Of a stretch of DNA of 64,000 nucleotides, positions 1 to 14,063 are shown piece by piece. The translations under genes and the position numbers were made by a program. Where the stretch lies: NCBI GenBank assembly GCA_032191485.1, contig JAVDOI010000006.1, positions 8,171,556 to 8,235,555 of the forward strand, read 5' to 3'. This stretch comes from Leptoclinus maculatus. Taxonomy: Eukaryota; Chordata; Actinopteri; Perciformes; Stichaeidae. The notes beneath the pieces were generated by a model that saw only the letters and a program-made list of their open reading frames with translations, was not told the origin of the DNA and made no database searches. The number at the start of each line of letters is the position of its first letter. Positions within the stretch are counted from its first letter, which is position 1.

Positions 1-289
1 TTATTCATAATCACCAAACACCACAGAAACCTTAAACACTCAACACCACAGATGATTGCTATTGTTGGTGTTTGATGCTTACTTTTCTAATAAATATTGT
101 TCTGTTTTATCTAAATAAAATTTCCTGCCCGAAATACGTATAATTCCATGTGTTTTTTACTTTATTTCAAATGTCACAGTGCATACGGCTTTGAAAATAG
201 TATTTTGTGTCCGCAATGGGTTCAAAACGCAGTATTTGGTTTGAATATCTATTTTTTTGTATGTTTTTAAAAAGATCTATAGGAACGTC

Positions 290-481
290 GCTTTTATTGT
301 GAAGGAGTCAGACCGGATATTCAGCTGCTTCTGAAGGAACACCAAAAAACATCTGCTTCCGGTAGAGAAATAGTAAAGATAACTACTGATCTACTGCTGC
401 TACCTGTGACTTCTTTAACGCTACGTGAACAGCATCTCACTGAAACAAGTCAAAATAATAAATCACACTTTAACCACAACG
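290..481 (+). promoter_or_regulatory. r3hcc1: r3hcc1 probable 5' noncoding exon and promoter area
   Basis: A good splice donor (ACG then GTAAGC) ends at 481. The preceding sequence has stops in the frame used by the next exon and an ETS-like CTTCCGG near 357. I infer a first noncoding exon joined to an acceptor at 781-782. The transcription start is not visible. Bases 1-280 are A/T-rich and show no gene or repeat I recognise. Confidence 0.4.
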
Positions 482-804
482 GTAAGCACACTCGAGTTAC
501 TAAAAGCTTAAGCTAACGTAAACATAACTTACCTCGTGCGTTAACCAGAGTCTGCTAGCTTTGTTTTGACTTGTTTATTTGTGCTTTAGGTAACTAAAAC
601 GCACCATAACCAGCTAGTTTTCTGCTCTAGTTAGCTTAAACTAACATAGCTATTAATACATTGACCTTTCCAACCACGGTTGCTAGCTCGCCACGGTGAA
701 TTTGCATGCTTTTTTTGTGTTACCATTGCAGCTAACGTTAGGTTAGATCAGTAATACATGAACTTATCCACACTGTCCACAGGACCCGCCCCTCTCTGGC
801 CACC

Positions 805-3088
805 CTGGCGGTTTCTTGTATCGATGGCATCTACCTCCCGAAGCAGGAGATGGTGTTCCTGCATCACGTCAAGGATGAGCTGGAAACATACCAACAGAAG
901 AGCAACCACAAGAGGTACCCGTAAATGCGACTGTTTTAAACTCAGTTGTAAGTTTTACTGGTCAGAGAAAATGTGTTTTATACTTGTCTTGGTTTCATTG
1001 TTTATAACCTTTATTTAATCAGGTGGTCTCATTGACATTAAATCCTCAAAACCAAGTCTTATCTTGATAATTTGTAACAATGAAGTTGTTTTTAAACTGT
1101 CAAAAGAAAAACTGACCTTCCTGTCTTTCTGTGTTGACATGTGTCCTGTCAGTGTGCTCCTGTTCCCCCCTCTACCGAGCAGACTGCGATACCTGATCCA
1201 CAGGACCATAGAGGACCTGCCAGAGCTCACCACCTTCTCAGTAGGGGAGAGCTGGTGCCGTAGGGTGGTGGTCTGCCATTCTGAGCTAAGGTCCGGACTA
1301 TAGACAAGATCTCTGGTTATTTGATGTGTAATTAACTTGGCTGTATTGCTTAGTGTGCGCAGTTTGCCAGTGATGGAACAAAAAAATATGTATTTCTTGT
1401 TTTTTTGTTACACATTGCTGTTTTTTGTTTTTGTCTCTTTTTTTATAGTTTAAATTACTTGTTAAGATAAAACATTTGTGTTTTCCTGTAGGGGTGTGGA
1501 AGAGGAAGTCAGTGACGGGGAGAGCAACAACAGCTTGTATGAACAGCCCCTAAGAAACAGGAAGGAGAAAGGTGGCAACGCCAAGCGAGGTCGAGGACCC
1601 AAGAGGCCGGACAAACCCCTTTACATGCCACGAGCTGCTCGGGAGAGACTCTCCTTACCAAATGAAGCGCCAGGAGACCCAGGGTTGCCCAGTCCAGCCT
1701 CTAGTAGCTGTAGCTGCATTGGCAGTTCATGCGACTCTTGTTTCTCTCCCGAAACAACAGAAAAAACTAAGTCCCCAACCGCATCCAGCGAGGAGTGTGT
1801 CCTCGGTGCAGCGGAGTGTATCCCTAACCATGTTGCTGACAGTTCAGCAGTTTGTCCTCGGGAAGAGAAACCCAAGTTGTTGCTGACGCCGAATGAAGCT
1901 GAGCCTCTAGTCTGGCAACAGACGGTGTCCTGCTTCAATGACATGACTCTGAAGGGCGAGGAAGACGTATGCACAGACACAGATGATGTAACTGAAGAGG
2001 TACGCCTGCTTTTGCTTACTTTATCCATTTTTACTGACATACATATATATGAATATTAGCATCATGTCATTGCTCTGTACTTTTTGTTCTTTGGTTTAAC
2101 GTTCAGATTACGTTAAACTCTTTAATGTTGAGGCCACATTAGCATCTTAAATTGTAGTATTTTTTTCTGTTTGTCCCATCAGATCAAGGCACACCTGAAA
2201 GAGCCGGAGACCATTTCCGTTGAGCACGTTCACAATGACTACTCCATTTATGAGAATGTGGATTACAGCCTGGAAAGGTTTTGCCACGTGATCGAGATCT
2301 ATGACTTCCCAGTTTGTTTCAAAACAGATGACCTCTTGGATGCTTTTACAGAATACAGGTACGAGCAGAGAGTTTGGATCCTAAATCTGTCTGTGAATGA
2401 GGCCGCTGGGTTTAAGTTTATTCAACTGTGGCTTTAGATATTTTCTGTAAATACAGGTTTGAGACTTTGAAAACATCCTGTATGTCCAATGTAAGCTACT
2501 TTAACGTCTCAGACAATTGTTCCAGCTACCAAACCTGTGCTTTCCTGTCTGTCACAGTGATGGTGGAATGAAGATCGAGTGGGTTGACGACACGCATGCC
2601 CTGGGGGTTTTCTCCAATGAGACGGCAGGTATGGCGTCCTCGCTGCACAATGAATGTCGTGCTGACATTGAGGTTAAAAGATGAATGACTCAAAAGGTTG
2701 TACTAACATATAGCAATGCCATGTGCAGCAATCCAGGCACTCTCCATTTGCCATCCACTGCTGAAGGCAAGAGTGTTGAATGAAGCGAGTAAAAAAGCCA
2801 AAGGAAAGGCCAGCAGACGAGCAGGTAGGTGATTCATCAGAACATGTATAAGCCCCCAGAGCTACTTGGAATAAATAACATAGCCCTTCTGTGGTATCTA
2901 GTATTAAAGGGAATTATCTTTTGTTTCAACACTGGACGATGTGGATCAGATGGTTGTTTCTCTGCCATCTTCCAGAGTTTATCCAGCCGGTCAAGGAGCG
3001 TCCTCGGACAGACTGTGCTGTTGCCAGGCGGATGGTGACCAGAGCCCTGGGGATGCAGGGACGAGGCAGAAGAGGGCAGCGATATTGA
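805..3088 (+). CDS. r3hcc1: R3H domain and coiled-coil containing protein 1 (7 coding exons)
   Basis: Exons 783-914, 1153-1290, 1492-1999, 2183-2358, 2558-2628, 2729-2824 and 2976-3088 join in phase and end at TGA. From a CTG at 805 this gives about 403 aa; from the first in-frame ATG (850), 388 aa. An R3H-type segment is in the first and second exons (SRLRYLIHRT, Arg-x3-His). The third exon carries a basic stretch and PLYMPRAARE, which matches the R3HCC1 family. Exons four to six encode an RRM-like segment (EIYDFP ... WVDDTHALGVF), and the C-terminus contains VARRMVTRALG. R3H domains bind single-stranded nucleic acid, but the protein's cellular role is poorly known. The start is the weak point: family-like residues (CIDGIYLP) lie upstream of any in-frame ATG. 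The gene converges on loxl2. Confidence 0.88.
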
Positions 3089-4584
3089 AGGGAATTGCAA
3101 ACACTGTCGGCTTAAACAGGTGAACAGACGAACACAAGTGACAAAGGAAGTTCTAAGCATTTTTAAGACGACGCAGGCAGAATTGTGGAGTTACGGAGTT
3201 CAGTTAATGTTTGTCCAACTATAACTGCCACAGTGATTTGATTGCTTGTGAGCAGAACACTAAACTTGGGGATAGCTGTTAAAATATACAATACTTGAAT
3301 GTCACATTCTTTGTCACGTGTCACAATTTTCATACGAGGTTCCTTTTTTAAAGCATTTCTATACACTTAAGACCGTATAAATTTGGATCTGCATTCACCA
3401 ATATTTATTTTAAAAATGTAAAATTCTTTTCCACATTCACCCTTTCATATAAAATATAACCAGTCAGGCAGCAAGCAACAAGTACGGTACTCTTTTAAAA
3501 TAAAAAAAAAAATAAAAACCTTAATTCACAAAACAATGAAGAGGCATTTTCACATACATTTGTAGCTTTTTCAGTATGTCCGTCCACAATGTCATCATGG
3601 TCCCTGACAAGAATAATGTAACAAAACATAGACATTTGGGAAATAAGCTGAGGGGACGCACAGATCATGAAGATGAAAATGTGTCGACTGAAACAACCAA
3701 GAAAAAAAAAACTCAATAAATAAAACATTTTTCAAAAGCGAGCTCAAGTATGTGGAACACAAAATCCTGATAGAAAAAAGCCTATTTATGCTTAATTCTT
3801 ACAATTTATGACAGAAAATGTTTACAAGTTGACAGAAACACTGCAGGAAACAAATTCAAAAATTTACCGTGTTCAGCGCTAAAAAGGAGCCATGACAGAA
3901 AATGTCAAAATAAATCTAAATTTAGGCCTAAATTACAGTTTGGGTTACAAGTTGTCATGCTGTTGTAGAAAGTTAAATACAGTCTTTATAAAAACAGGAA
4001 TATTTTGTCTTGTCAGTTTTGTTGTTGCCATTGATTGTGCCATGTTGCTCCACAGTAATTATAATGTTCTGTATTTGTTCTTTAAGCAGCCAATACTGTG
4101 GATTCATCTGTTTTGGGTGGGAAACGTACAGTGCAAGATTCAGTTGTAGCACCAGGTTTAACACTATTTTCATCCATCCTAAGCAAACACAACATAAGGG
4201 TGAAGGTGTCATCTAATAGATGTTGGTTTGAGGCTTTTCCCAAACTTTGGCTGTTGAACACAGTTCATTTAATAAATTATGTGGCTGCATCCTTCCCTGA
4301 CATCTCTCCCAGTAAGCACCAGGTCGAAACCTACATTTCACTGATGGCAAAGGCACTACAACATTAAAAGATAAGGACATTTTTTTTGTACAGCTGAATG
4401 TGGTTAATAGATAAGCAAGCAGTTCATTTTCTCATTGAATCGTTGTCCGTTGTACCGGTTGGGCCCTGAGACCAGAAACAAACCAGCACGGCTCCAAGGA
4501 AGCAAAACAGCACAGCTCCCTCTAGTGGTTGTCAAATATCAATATATGGTTCCCTAATGTCCGTCTGCCTCGTCGACCTTTGGT
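3089..4584. other. Convergent 3' UTR space between r3hcc1 and loxl2
   Basis: There is no coding exon here. The + strand has AATAAA at 3499-3504 and 3511-3516, suitable for r3hcc1. The - strand has AATAAA at 3409-3404, suitable for loxl2. If both are used, the two 3' UTRs overlap by roughly 100 bases. The short ORFs here look random. Confidence 0.5.
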
Positions 4585-7500
4585 CTACCGACGTGAAACC
4601 TGGTTGGTCAGCAGTCCAGGGAATGTTTCCTCTGTTTCTGAACTCTTTGAGCCACCTGTGAAGTCAGACAGGGAAAAGATGATGGAGACAAGAGCTAACC
4701 AATACATAATACAACACAAATGCTGATGTCTTAACGTAAGAGTGTACCACTCTTTTTGAATTCCATCATGCAAACAACCCATTCTGTTTTGAAGCATGTT
4801 GTAATTATAGCTTCTACTGTCAAACACTGTGTTCTATTTCCTACAGAAAGGTCCAGCGGAGGTCTGCCTCCATTCATCGAGGCCTCTAGAGGCCCCACAG
4901 TGGCCACAAACAGCCAGCTGATGAAGAAGAGTACGACTACCGTCCAAGCACCGCGTTTGCCTGCTTCCCTGGTTGGTACAGCAGGTTTGCATGGTGAAGA
5001 ATGGGACCGGCAAGAGTTGACTGCCTCACATGAGCAAGACGCTGAATCACAACCGGCCTCGCAGTCTCAAAGTTGCTGCTCTTAAAGCTGAACCTGACCC
5101 CCTTTTGGACATTATTGATGTGGTTCCAGTTGTTCACTGTTAAGATCAATAAAGAAAGTCGAGTCCAATGCAAACAGTGGTGTCACGTGGAAAGCTGGAG
5201 AAGCTCTTAGCTTGTTTTGATTTGAATGCATGACGTCTTCAAAGTAAAGTGTGTTTCAAGTGTCTTTTATTTCCTCCTTGCCCAAGTGATGCAGGATTTG
5301 TTGCATAATTCTTTCAAAACTAGATGTTGAAATCCTCCACACATTAATTCTCAGGATTTGGTTGAAGCTGTCGTTTACAGCCAGGTTTTTATATAGAGTG
5401 CACAATTCCAACTGACAAATGTAACGTAGAGCCATTAACATGAATTAGATCATTATCAAAGATAACACTAAGTATTGTTTTTAAAAGCCAGCACGGACAC
5501 AGTGGTAAAGACAAAAACATGTACCAACAATGTTATGCTGGACTCGACGCTGAATCAATGTTTTCTAACGTTTCAGTTGTTTTTCATATTTTTTATTTTC
5601 CTCTAAAGAACACAAAACTACCGTAGAGTAAACTGCCTCAGAGGCAAAGTGTTGAAGTTTCTCTCCACATTACAGAACTAAAGCTTGAGTTTGGAAACTT
5701 TGAATGCTGAGCCCTTTGTACCTGTTTCTGTATTTAGTAAAAGAAAGATGTTGAGCGTTTTATTTTTTGTCGTACTGAAATGAGAGGTTTCCCTGAAATT
5801 ATCTTTGGTGCCTGAAGCGGGAGTGACGGGACTTGTTCTGTGGTACGTCTCTATGCATTACCTATGTCGACTAATTGTAGAATTTAACTGCATCCCTTGA
5901 GTCATTTCAGGGAAAAGAAGACTTAATTATAGTGTTTTAATACTCCACAATCCCATGAAAATATGAAAACCACACATGGTTTAACATGATTCGTTGTATA
6001 AAAGTTTCAATGATGTAAAAGTTGTAATAAACAAAAGGTGCAGCCAAAAAGAACAGTTAATGTGTGTTTCAGTGGCTCTACTTTGGTACGTTTGAAATGA
6101 AATGTGTGGTCTGACTAACCTTTAATACAAGGATCTTTATATCTACATCAGGTTATAGTATACAAACTGTAAACTCATTTTATTTAATATTTTGCTTCAA
6201 ACCCCGCAACTGAACTCTTGCCATCTTAGTTAATACCATTTTAACCCAAGTGCAGAAGGGATGGTGGGTCTTTATAAGGTAGGGGTCTCACCTATATGAC
6301 AGTTGTATGTCCACATGCGCTGTCCATCGTACCGGGAGCGGCACTTCATAATGTTGTTGGTGTAATCCGATTCTGCAACCTCATAGTTAGGGTTTATCAC
6401 AACCTGGGAGAACGAAAACAAACAAACAATGTTTGTTAAAAGTCTGAAAGAAACATTCTCTTTCCTTGATACATAAGGACCGAATAATACAGATTTAGTG
6501 AGTTTTATTGCTGCAACTGATTTAGAAAGACAATCGTTTAGTGGCGGATGTCAGAGTTTGTCTCTCAATCTAGTTATTAGAAATTTAGTTTCAGCAGCAG
6601 CCAAAGTGTCTGTGTCCTTCAACAACCTCTGCTAAGTCTGAGTACACTCAGGCTGAGTGCCAAACACAAGCAGATGAGGAGACGTGGAAAGTCTTGGTAT
6701 GTGTTTGGTCTGTAAAGACTACGCTGGCTGGAGATGAGACAATCATTCCAGATGCAGATGTGCCGCTATCTACTATTTATCTATCGCTATCGACTGGCTA
6801 GACAGGCAGACCAAATGTTTAACCTGGAAGATGTAGTCGCCGGGCTTCACGTCCGTGATGTCAATCCACTGACAGTCGATGTCGTGCCTGTAGGTATCCC
6901 AGCAGCCCAATGTGATGCCTTGTGCCCCGAAGTTTGCACATGCGTACTTCTTCTCGATACCTGTCAGCGTTCACAACAGTTTCAGTTTGAGTATTAAGCC
7001 TTTCAGAACCTTCCACAACATACATTGTTTTTTACAATATTCTCTTCTTATGAAAGCAAAATCCTGTTAAACCACAATTCAGTAGCAACAATTCTACACA
7101 AAGCCACAGTATGTGATAAAAATAGAAAGGGAAGGAAGACTATTTACCCTCGTCACAGTGAGTGTCCTCCAGACAGAAGCTGGCTTTGTGTCCCTCTGCA
7201 ACTTTAGTGCCGTTTAGACTCAGCAGGTCATAGTGGGTGAAAACCTCCATACTGTGGTAATGTCTGGAATAGACGAGACAAAACGTAAGGTTTTATACAT
7301 CCTATATATGTCATTATGTAGCAACTCCTCAATAACACACATGGTCTGATCCAGGAGTAGGCCTTATGGGGGAAAAGCCAAATCGCCAGTGGAATATAGG
7401 GATTTCCAGAGCAGTTAACGTTGGTAATTAATTATAAAAGATTCATTCCATATGATTTCATTCAGTTTCACATATGCAGTATTCAATACATTGTTTTTTT

Positions 7501-9982
7501 TCTTTGCTTCCCCCCCCCCTCCCAAACGATTCATGACACTTTGACATCCAGCATTAACATGAACAACAGTAACCCCTGTGTCATCATTTGAGAGTAACAG
7601 ATCAGGTTTCATACAGTCAATATTATAAAAGCAAACTACAAACTGTAGCTCTCGTTGAGGTCTCACCTGTGACACTCGTGCCAAACCCAGGAGTCGTGTG
7701 CCGCCCGCGGCCTGAAGTCTGACTGGCCGTTGTTGTGGATCTGGGAGGAGAAGCGGAGAAGGCGGCGGTAGGAGTTGGAGTCAGCTGTGTCAGCACTTTT
7801 GGACAGACAGTGCTCCTCGTGGGCACACTGCAACGCGTACATGGGTCTGTCCTCCAGGTAGGTGGTCTGCTCCACAGCCTGGGTGCTGAGGACCAGGTCT
7901 GGGGCCACTGGGAGGGTGAGAGCAACATGGTACGAATTCTTTTCATTTACACATGGGCTTTTCCTACTGTGACATATCGTCATGTCTTCCATATAAAAAA
8001 AAAACCTGTAAGATTGTGAATGTAGACAGTGATTGTATTCTACAGTTTCTTACTCGTAGTGCAGGAGACCCCCGCAGCGAAGCGTCCACCTCCTTTGGGA
8101 CACTGGACGTGTTTCCCGTGATGCAGACACTGTTCCAGAGTAAGCTCAGTTCCTGAACATCTCACTCCACTCATCAAGACTATATCAGCTGAGGCATCTC
8201 CTTCCCAGTACCATGTTTCCTGATGAAAGAAAGAGGATGAGTCCATCAAGCTTAGTTTGTTTGGACAGACCCGTAATGTAATTACATGATCTGGGATTTT
8301 CCCAGGTCATATACGACTTTAAAGTTTTTGCTTTCAGGTCTGAGGACTAGTCATGTCTTGACTAGCCTGGTTCTGTCCCAAGGTAACAAAATCTACCTAT
8401 CAACACCTACAAAGTTTGTTAATTAAAATATCAAATTTTTCTAATCCGTACAAAAACTGAAGTGTAACCGAGTCGTAGTTTGTGCCTCTCATGTAATACC
8501 ATAATACATGACAGAGCGATGTTTCCCCGGTTCTCTGTCTTTGTGCTAAGCTAGGCTAACTGGCTGCTGGTAGCTTCACAATTATCGTATAGACACAAGA
8601 GTGGTAGCAATCTTCTCATCTGACTCTCCGTTAGAAAGTGAATACGTGTATTTTCCAAAATGTCCCAAACTATTAATTTAAATCTGACTTAATTCCAAGT
8701 CTCAAGTCTACATATTTGTTACATAGCTTCATCTGTTTATGCTCGAGTCAGCTGGACTCAAACAGATGAAGATCATGTTGCTCAAGCTGCAACAAGACTG
8801 TTTTAAGCAGAAACATTATCTTAATTTTCCTCCTGTATTTAATATGCAGACATTATCCCAGTTGTCCCACAGGGCATATCTAATCAAAGGGTCCATCACA
8901 CATCACACACACACAGCAAGGGGCGCTCTGCTGTCCTCACAGTCCTGACTCAGCCTCATTACAACATTTTGCAGACCACGAGGAAACCACCTGTGAAAGA
9001 AACGACTCATACTTTCCGTCATCTTTCAAGAAAGTGGAGGATTCATGAGAAAGATATTGAGCTGAGGGATATGGATGTGGGAGTAGTTGCTGGTGGGCTG
9101 AGGAGAGGGGTAGACAGCAGTATAGTTTGAGCTTGGTGTCATTTGTTCCGTCTGGCGGTGGGGTTTGCGTGCAGAAGTATTTAATTCAGACAGGAAAGCG
9201 TCTCGAGAGAGGCTGAGTCTTTGCTCTGCTACGATAATAAAGAGCAGACATTTATTAATTCTAAACCTACAATATGAGAAGTCTTATGTAATGGCAACTT
9301 ACTGTATGTGATAAAGAGACATTATTATTAAACTTGACCTGATTATTTGACTTGGCACTGTATTATGTTTTTTTATAAAGCAAAATAGCTACTTGTAATC
9401 CAAGTAGACCCTTTACTTCACACTGGAAAAGCCCAATGTTGAACTGTACTTGACTAAAGGACGAGTACTCAAGCAGTGACCGCAAACAGACGATGACATG
9501 TTCATGTGCAACATATCCAGTCCATGTTCCACTCCACACATACACACATGAGTCACACATACTTTCCAGACCTATATCATCTGCAACCACAAATACACCC
9601 CTGGTTTCAAAATAGAAATATATAAAGAGCACAAGGGGGGTTTAACTTTGAACCAGCCTCTCACCTTATGACATAAAGAAAGCACTGGGGGTGTCCTTTA
9701 TAAATAAAGTCATAAAGGTAAGCAGGACAGCACTGTGACGCTGCCAAGTCATGCCGCTTGGCTTTAGCGGCGGAAAGCTCAACTAAACTTCAAACAGCAA
9801 ACGAAAGTTTTGCCATCACTCCTGCTGAAGAGTTTAAAGCTCATCTGTGTTTCAGGTTTATCACTCCAGGTCGGCTTTCTGCTCTGACGTTGTGTTTTTG
9901 AAGTTTCTAGGACAGTTAGAACCTTATTTTGCCCTGCGGGATCAATAAAGTTCAGGATGGTTAAAGTGAGACTTAATGGCAT

Positions 9983-10056
<74 letters not shown>

Positions 10057-13000
10057 AAGGACATTAACACGGGTAGTGCTGCAAGAGTGGTTTTATCTCA
10101 TGCATATTATACATGATTGTAATTTAAAAAATATGTCCAATCTATTAATCAAATCTGATCTAATGACATCTAAGATATAAAATACCATAAGTTATAAACA
10201 ATGGTACTATAATGTGAGGAAAAGGACAGCTGAACAGGTGCAGACAGACCCCACTCTTTAGTTTGGAAATGGAAAATGAAAATGGAAAGAAATATACACA
10301 AACATTTAGTGGACACTAAATACCGGGTTAATCTTCCTAAGATAAGTTTGTTATCTGTGAAAACAGGTGAAAGTTTTGTGTTGAAATACACATTTCGGCC
10401 ACAAGAGGCTGAAGTGCAACACAATGTTCTAAATAGGACTAAAAGCATTGATGTTTTCTTCCAATTTCTCCATGCATTCCAAACACAAGGTACATACATT
10501 GTGTGTTAGCAAGTTATGCAATGAATACATTTTTTTTTGGAAGTAGATGTGGAAACCATCATTTACACCTTACCTGGAAAGCGTGGCTGGCAAAGCCCAA
10601 GCCGAGCTGTCTGCACACGACCATGGCCTCCATGGTCCCCCAGCTGTCACTGCACACTGCGCCCCACACCATAGAGCCGTTCTTCTCTGCCAGAACCTCC
10701 ACACGGCCCTCAAAGGCATTGCGGCCGCCATTTAACCGGAGCTAAGGACAAAGATAGACAGATGTGTCCTCCAGTTCTATACAAATCCTTATTTTGTTAT
10801 AGTATAGACGTACAGAGCGGTCCTCACTCTGTTGTGGAAGCCCATGGCGGGAACGTTACACCTGAGTGCTGCGTCTTCCTCATGGCTGCAGCCCAAAGCC
10901 TCACGGTTGAAGTAGCACTCAGTCAGTGACTTTTCAAAGCCAGAGCACTCCACCTCGTTCATGTGGACCAGCCCGATTCCTATAGAGAAACAAACACATG
11001 AATCATGTTTAACTGTCATTCTGTTGAACTTGTGATTAAACTCAGGGTCACTAAAAATTGGAGAAAACAGCTGGAGCATTAGCATCATGGCACATTACGG
11101 AAAAGTATTTTAGAAGAACTGTCATCTATTTTCATAAGCTGATCTTTGGGTTACACAATTCTTTTTGGAAACACCAGCCTGTGTTGCCCACTATTCTTGA
11201 ATACAACAGCATTAGCCGTGCTGCTTGTGGGTTTTCATAGAACAACATGTCCATCTAGAGACAGATGGTAAGATGTCCTGTTCCCTTGAAATTAAAGCGC
11301 AACAGGAAACTGTCAGTTATGACTAATAAAAATGAGACACTTGAGGCATTTGAAAAAGAACAATTCTCTCGCTGCTTCTTTAAAGAGATAAGTCATCTTA
11401 GTGTAGCAGAGTTTCCATAATAACATGTGTGAGTCCTCCCTCCATGCTGGCTTTCTTCCCATGTGACTGAGCAGGAATGTCTCTAGTGATGCGAGCTACA
11501 GTCAGAGACTGCGATGGACGAGCAGCCAGTGGAGAAAAATAAATTCACAACAGGAAAAACACAGTGCTGCTGTAATCAGTCAGTCAGTTCTCAGGTCTGA
11601 CTGATGATTAAAATAGATTACATGTTTATAACTTCACAAGTGCAACACACAAAAAAATGCAAATGAGTTTGTAGCCTTTATCAGCTGAAAATTTGTGAAA
11701 AGTATAAAAAATTATTTTCATAGAAATACATAGATTGTATAAGAACTAAGCCTAAAAACTAATCTCCCATACAAATCTGGGAATCACTTACAAGTACAAC
11801 TTGTACAAACACAATCAGCTATTTCAAATCTATGGTCTGTATGTGGCACCCTTTTTGGATCCAGTGGTTAGCTCATAAAGAAAATCCATCCCTCAAATAA
11901 CCGTGTGCACTCTCCAACAAAGAATTCCTCCTGTGAAACCCATAAAGGCTGTTTTTCTTGCTGGAACATTTCGTGCGCTCTTGTGTTTTGGTGTGAGAAT
12001 AAGGCAGAGGAGAGGACAACTAATCCAGTGCACATGTGATTCTTATAAGGCTGTGGTATATTGCATTTCGCAGATTCAGGTTATAAGCATTAACATGCTA
12101 CTACATACATTCCCAAAATGTACTTATATGTTGACTGAAGGTCTGGGCTGATTGAAGTGAGACGAAAAACAAGTGGTGGTACAGAGGCCAAAGATAAGGT
12201 GCCGATGGGAGTCTCTGGTTTCAGCCCACACCTTTCATTTTCACAGCTGGGAATGAGCTGCTTTAAGTTCTGCCGGGACTTTGAAATGTCATCAAAGCTA
12301 AAAGCCTGCAAGAAGTTGAGTTCAACTGTTACAGTCTACCTGTATGAGCGAGAGTTGTGACTGCGGCCTATGTATCAGTGTCTATCTATCAGTGTATGGA
12401 GTCGCCACCAGAATAATTACATGATTTATTCCAAACCCCTTACATGACAAAAAAACTGCTAACAATATACCAGCTGATTTTTTTAAATTAAGATTTTCTT
12501 TTTATAGGATCATTTCAATTTGGATATTTAAGAATTAAGACCAATGTATGCCCTGAACTATGTAATGGAAAAACACTTTCTGAATTACCCCAATTATGGG
12601 CCAGACAATTGATCATTCTAGCATGATTTTTTTTCTGTGTTTAAAGAGTAACTTAACACTAAATTTACTTTTTTTTCTAAAAAAAGAAGAAAAAAAAGAA
12701 AGATTTTTTTTAATTAATGAAGGGGGTGTTCAGGATGAAATATATGGAAGCCCATTCCCGCCAGCAAAAAAAAAAAAAAAGATCACTAAAAAAAAATAAA
12801 AATAAAAATAAGATCACAAAAAAAAAAAAAGAAAAAAATAGTAACTTAAAAAAATAATTAAAAAAATGTAATTCCCAAAAAAAGAAAAAAAAGAATTAAA
12901 TCCACCCACAAAATAAATAATAATAATTCTAATAATTCTTTTTTTTTTTTTATTTTACTTTTTTTCCACCAGCAAAAAAAAAAAAAAAACAGCAGCTCTG

Positions 13001-14015
13001 GAGTATAAAGAATGAAACCAATGTGGCTGAGGTGGCGACCAATAAACAGCAACTGGAAACATCTTTTTTTTTTTCTTTTTTGCTGACAGAGAAAAAGTAA
13101 AAAAAAAAATTATATATATATATATATTTTTTTTTTTTGTGAATTAATTATTATAATTTTTTTTTTTGTAAATTAATTTTTTTTTTTTTTTTTTTTTTGT
13201 GAATTAATTATTATTATTTTTTTGGTGATCTTATTTTTTTTTTTTGGTGATCTTATTTTTTTTTTTTTTGCTTGCGTGAATGGGCTTCCATAGTTTATTG
13301 GTCGCCACCTCAGCCACATTGGTTTCATTCTTTATACTCCAGAGCTTCAAGGGTGCGTTTGCTCATTACAATCCATGTGAAACATCATCTGTATTTCATG
13401 TGTTGTAAAGCCACGTTTTAAAGAAGTCTTCAATGTACTCACAATCCATTCATATGTCATAGCTGCTTCTATGACTGTTGTGTTAAAGTATCTCATAATT
13501 TCGACTTTCTATAGCAACTGGAAAAATCTGGTCAGTGTTATGGTTACAGATGGATGCACCATTTTTTTTTTTGCTGGTGGAAAAAAAGTAAAATAAAAAA
13601 AAATAAAAATTATTAGAATTATTATTATTTATTTTGTGGGTGGATTTTTTATTTTTTATTTTTATTTTTTTTTGTGAATTACATTTTTTATTTTTTTTTT
13701 TTAGTTACTATTTTTTTTTGTGATCTTATTTAAGACTTCTTTAAAACGTGGCTTTACAACACATGAAATACAGATGATGTTTCACATGGATTGTACTGAG
13801 CAAACGCACCCTTGAAGCTCTGGAGTATAAAGAATGAAACCAATGTGGCTGAGGTGGCGACCAATAAACTATGGAAGCCCATTCACGCAAGCAAAAAAAA
13901 AAAAAATAAGATCACCAAAAAAAATAATAATAATTAATTCACAAAAAATAAAAAAAAATAAAAATGAATTCACATAAAAAAATAAAAAAAAATAATGAAT
14001 TCACAAAAAAAAAAG

Positions 14016-14063
<48 letters not shown>

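Noticed and set aside
5801..5950. Candidate last loxl2 exon near 5.8 kb
   Set aside because: Phase allowed it, but the translation does not resemble LOXL2. The exon at 4655-4585 gives GGSKSSETEE...GLLTNQ, a clear family match.
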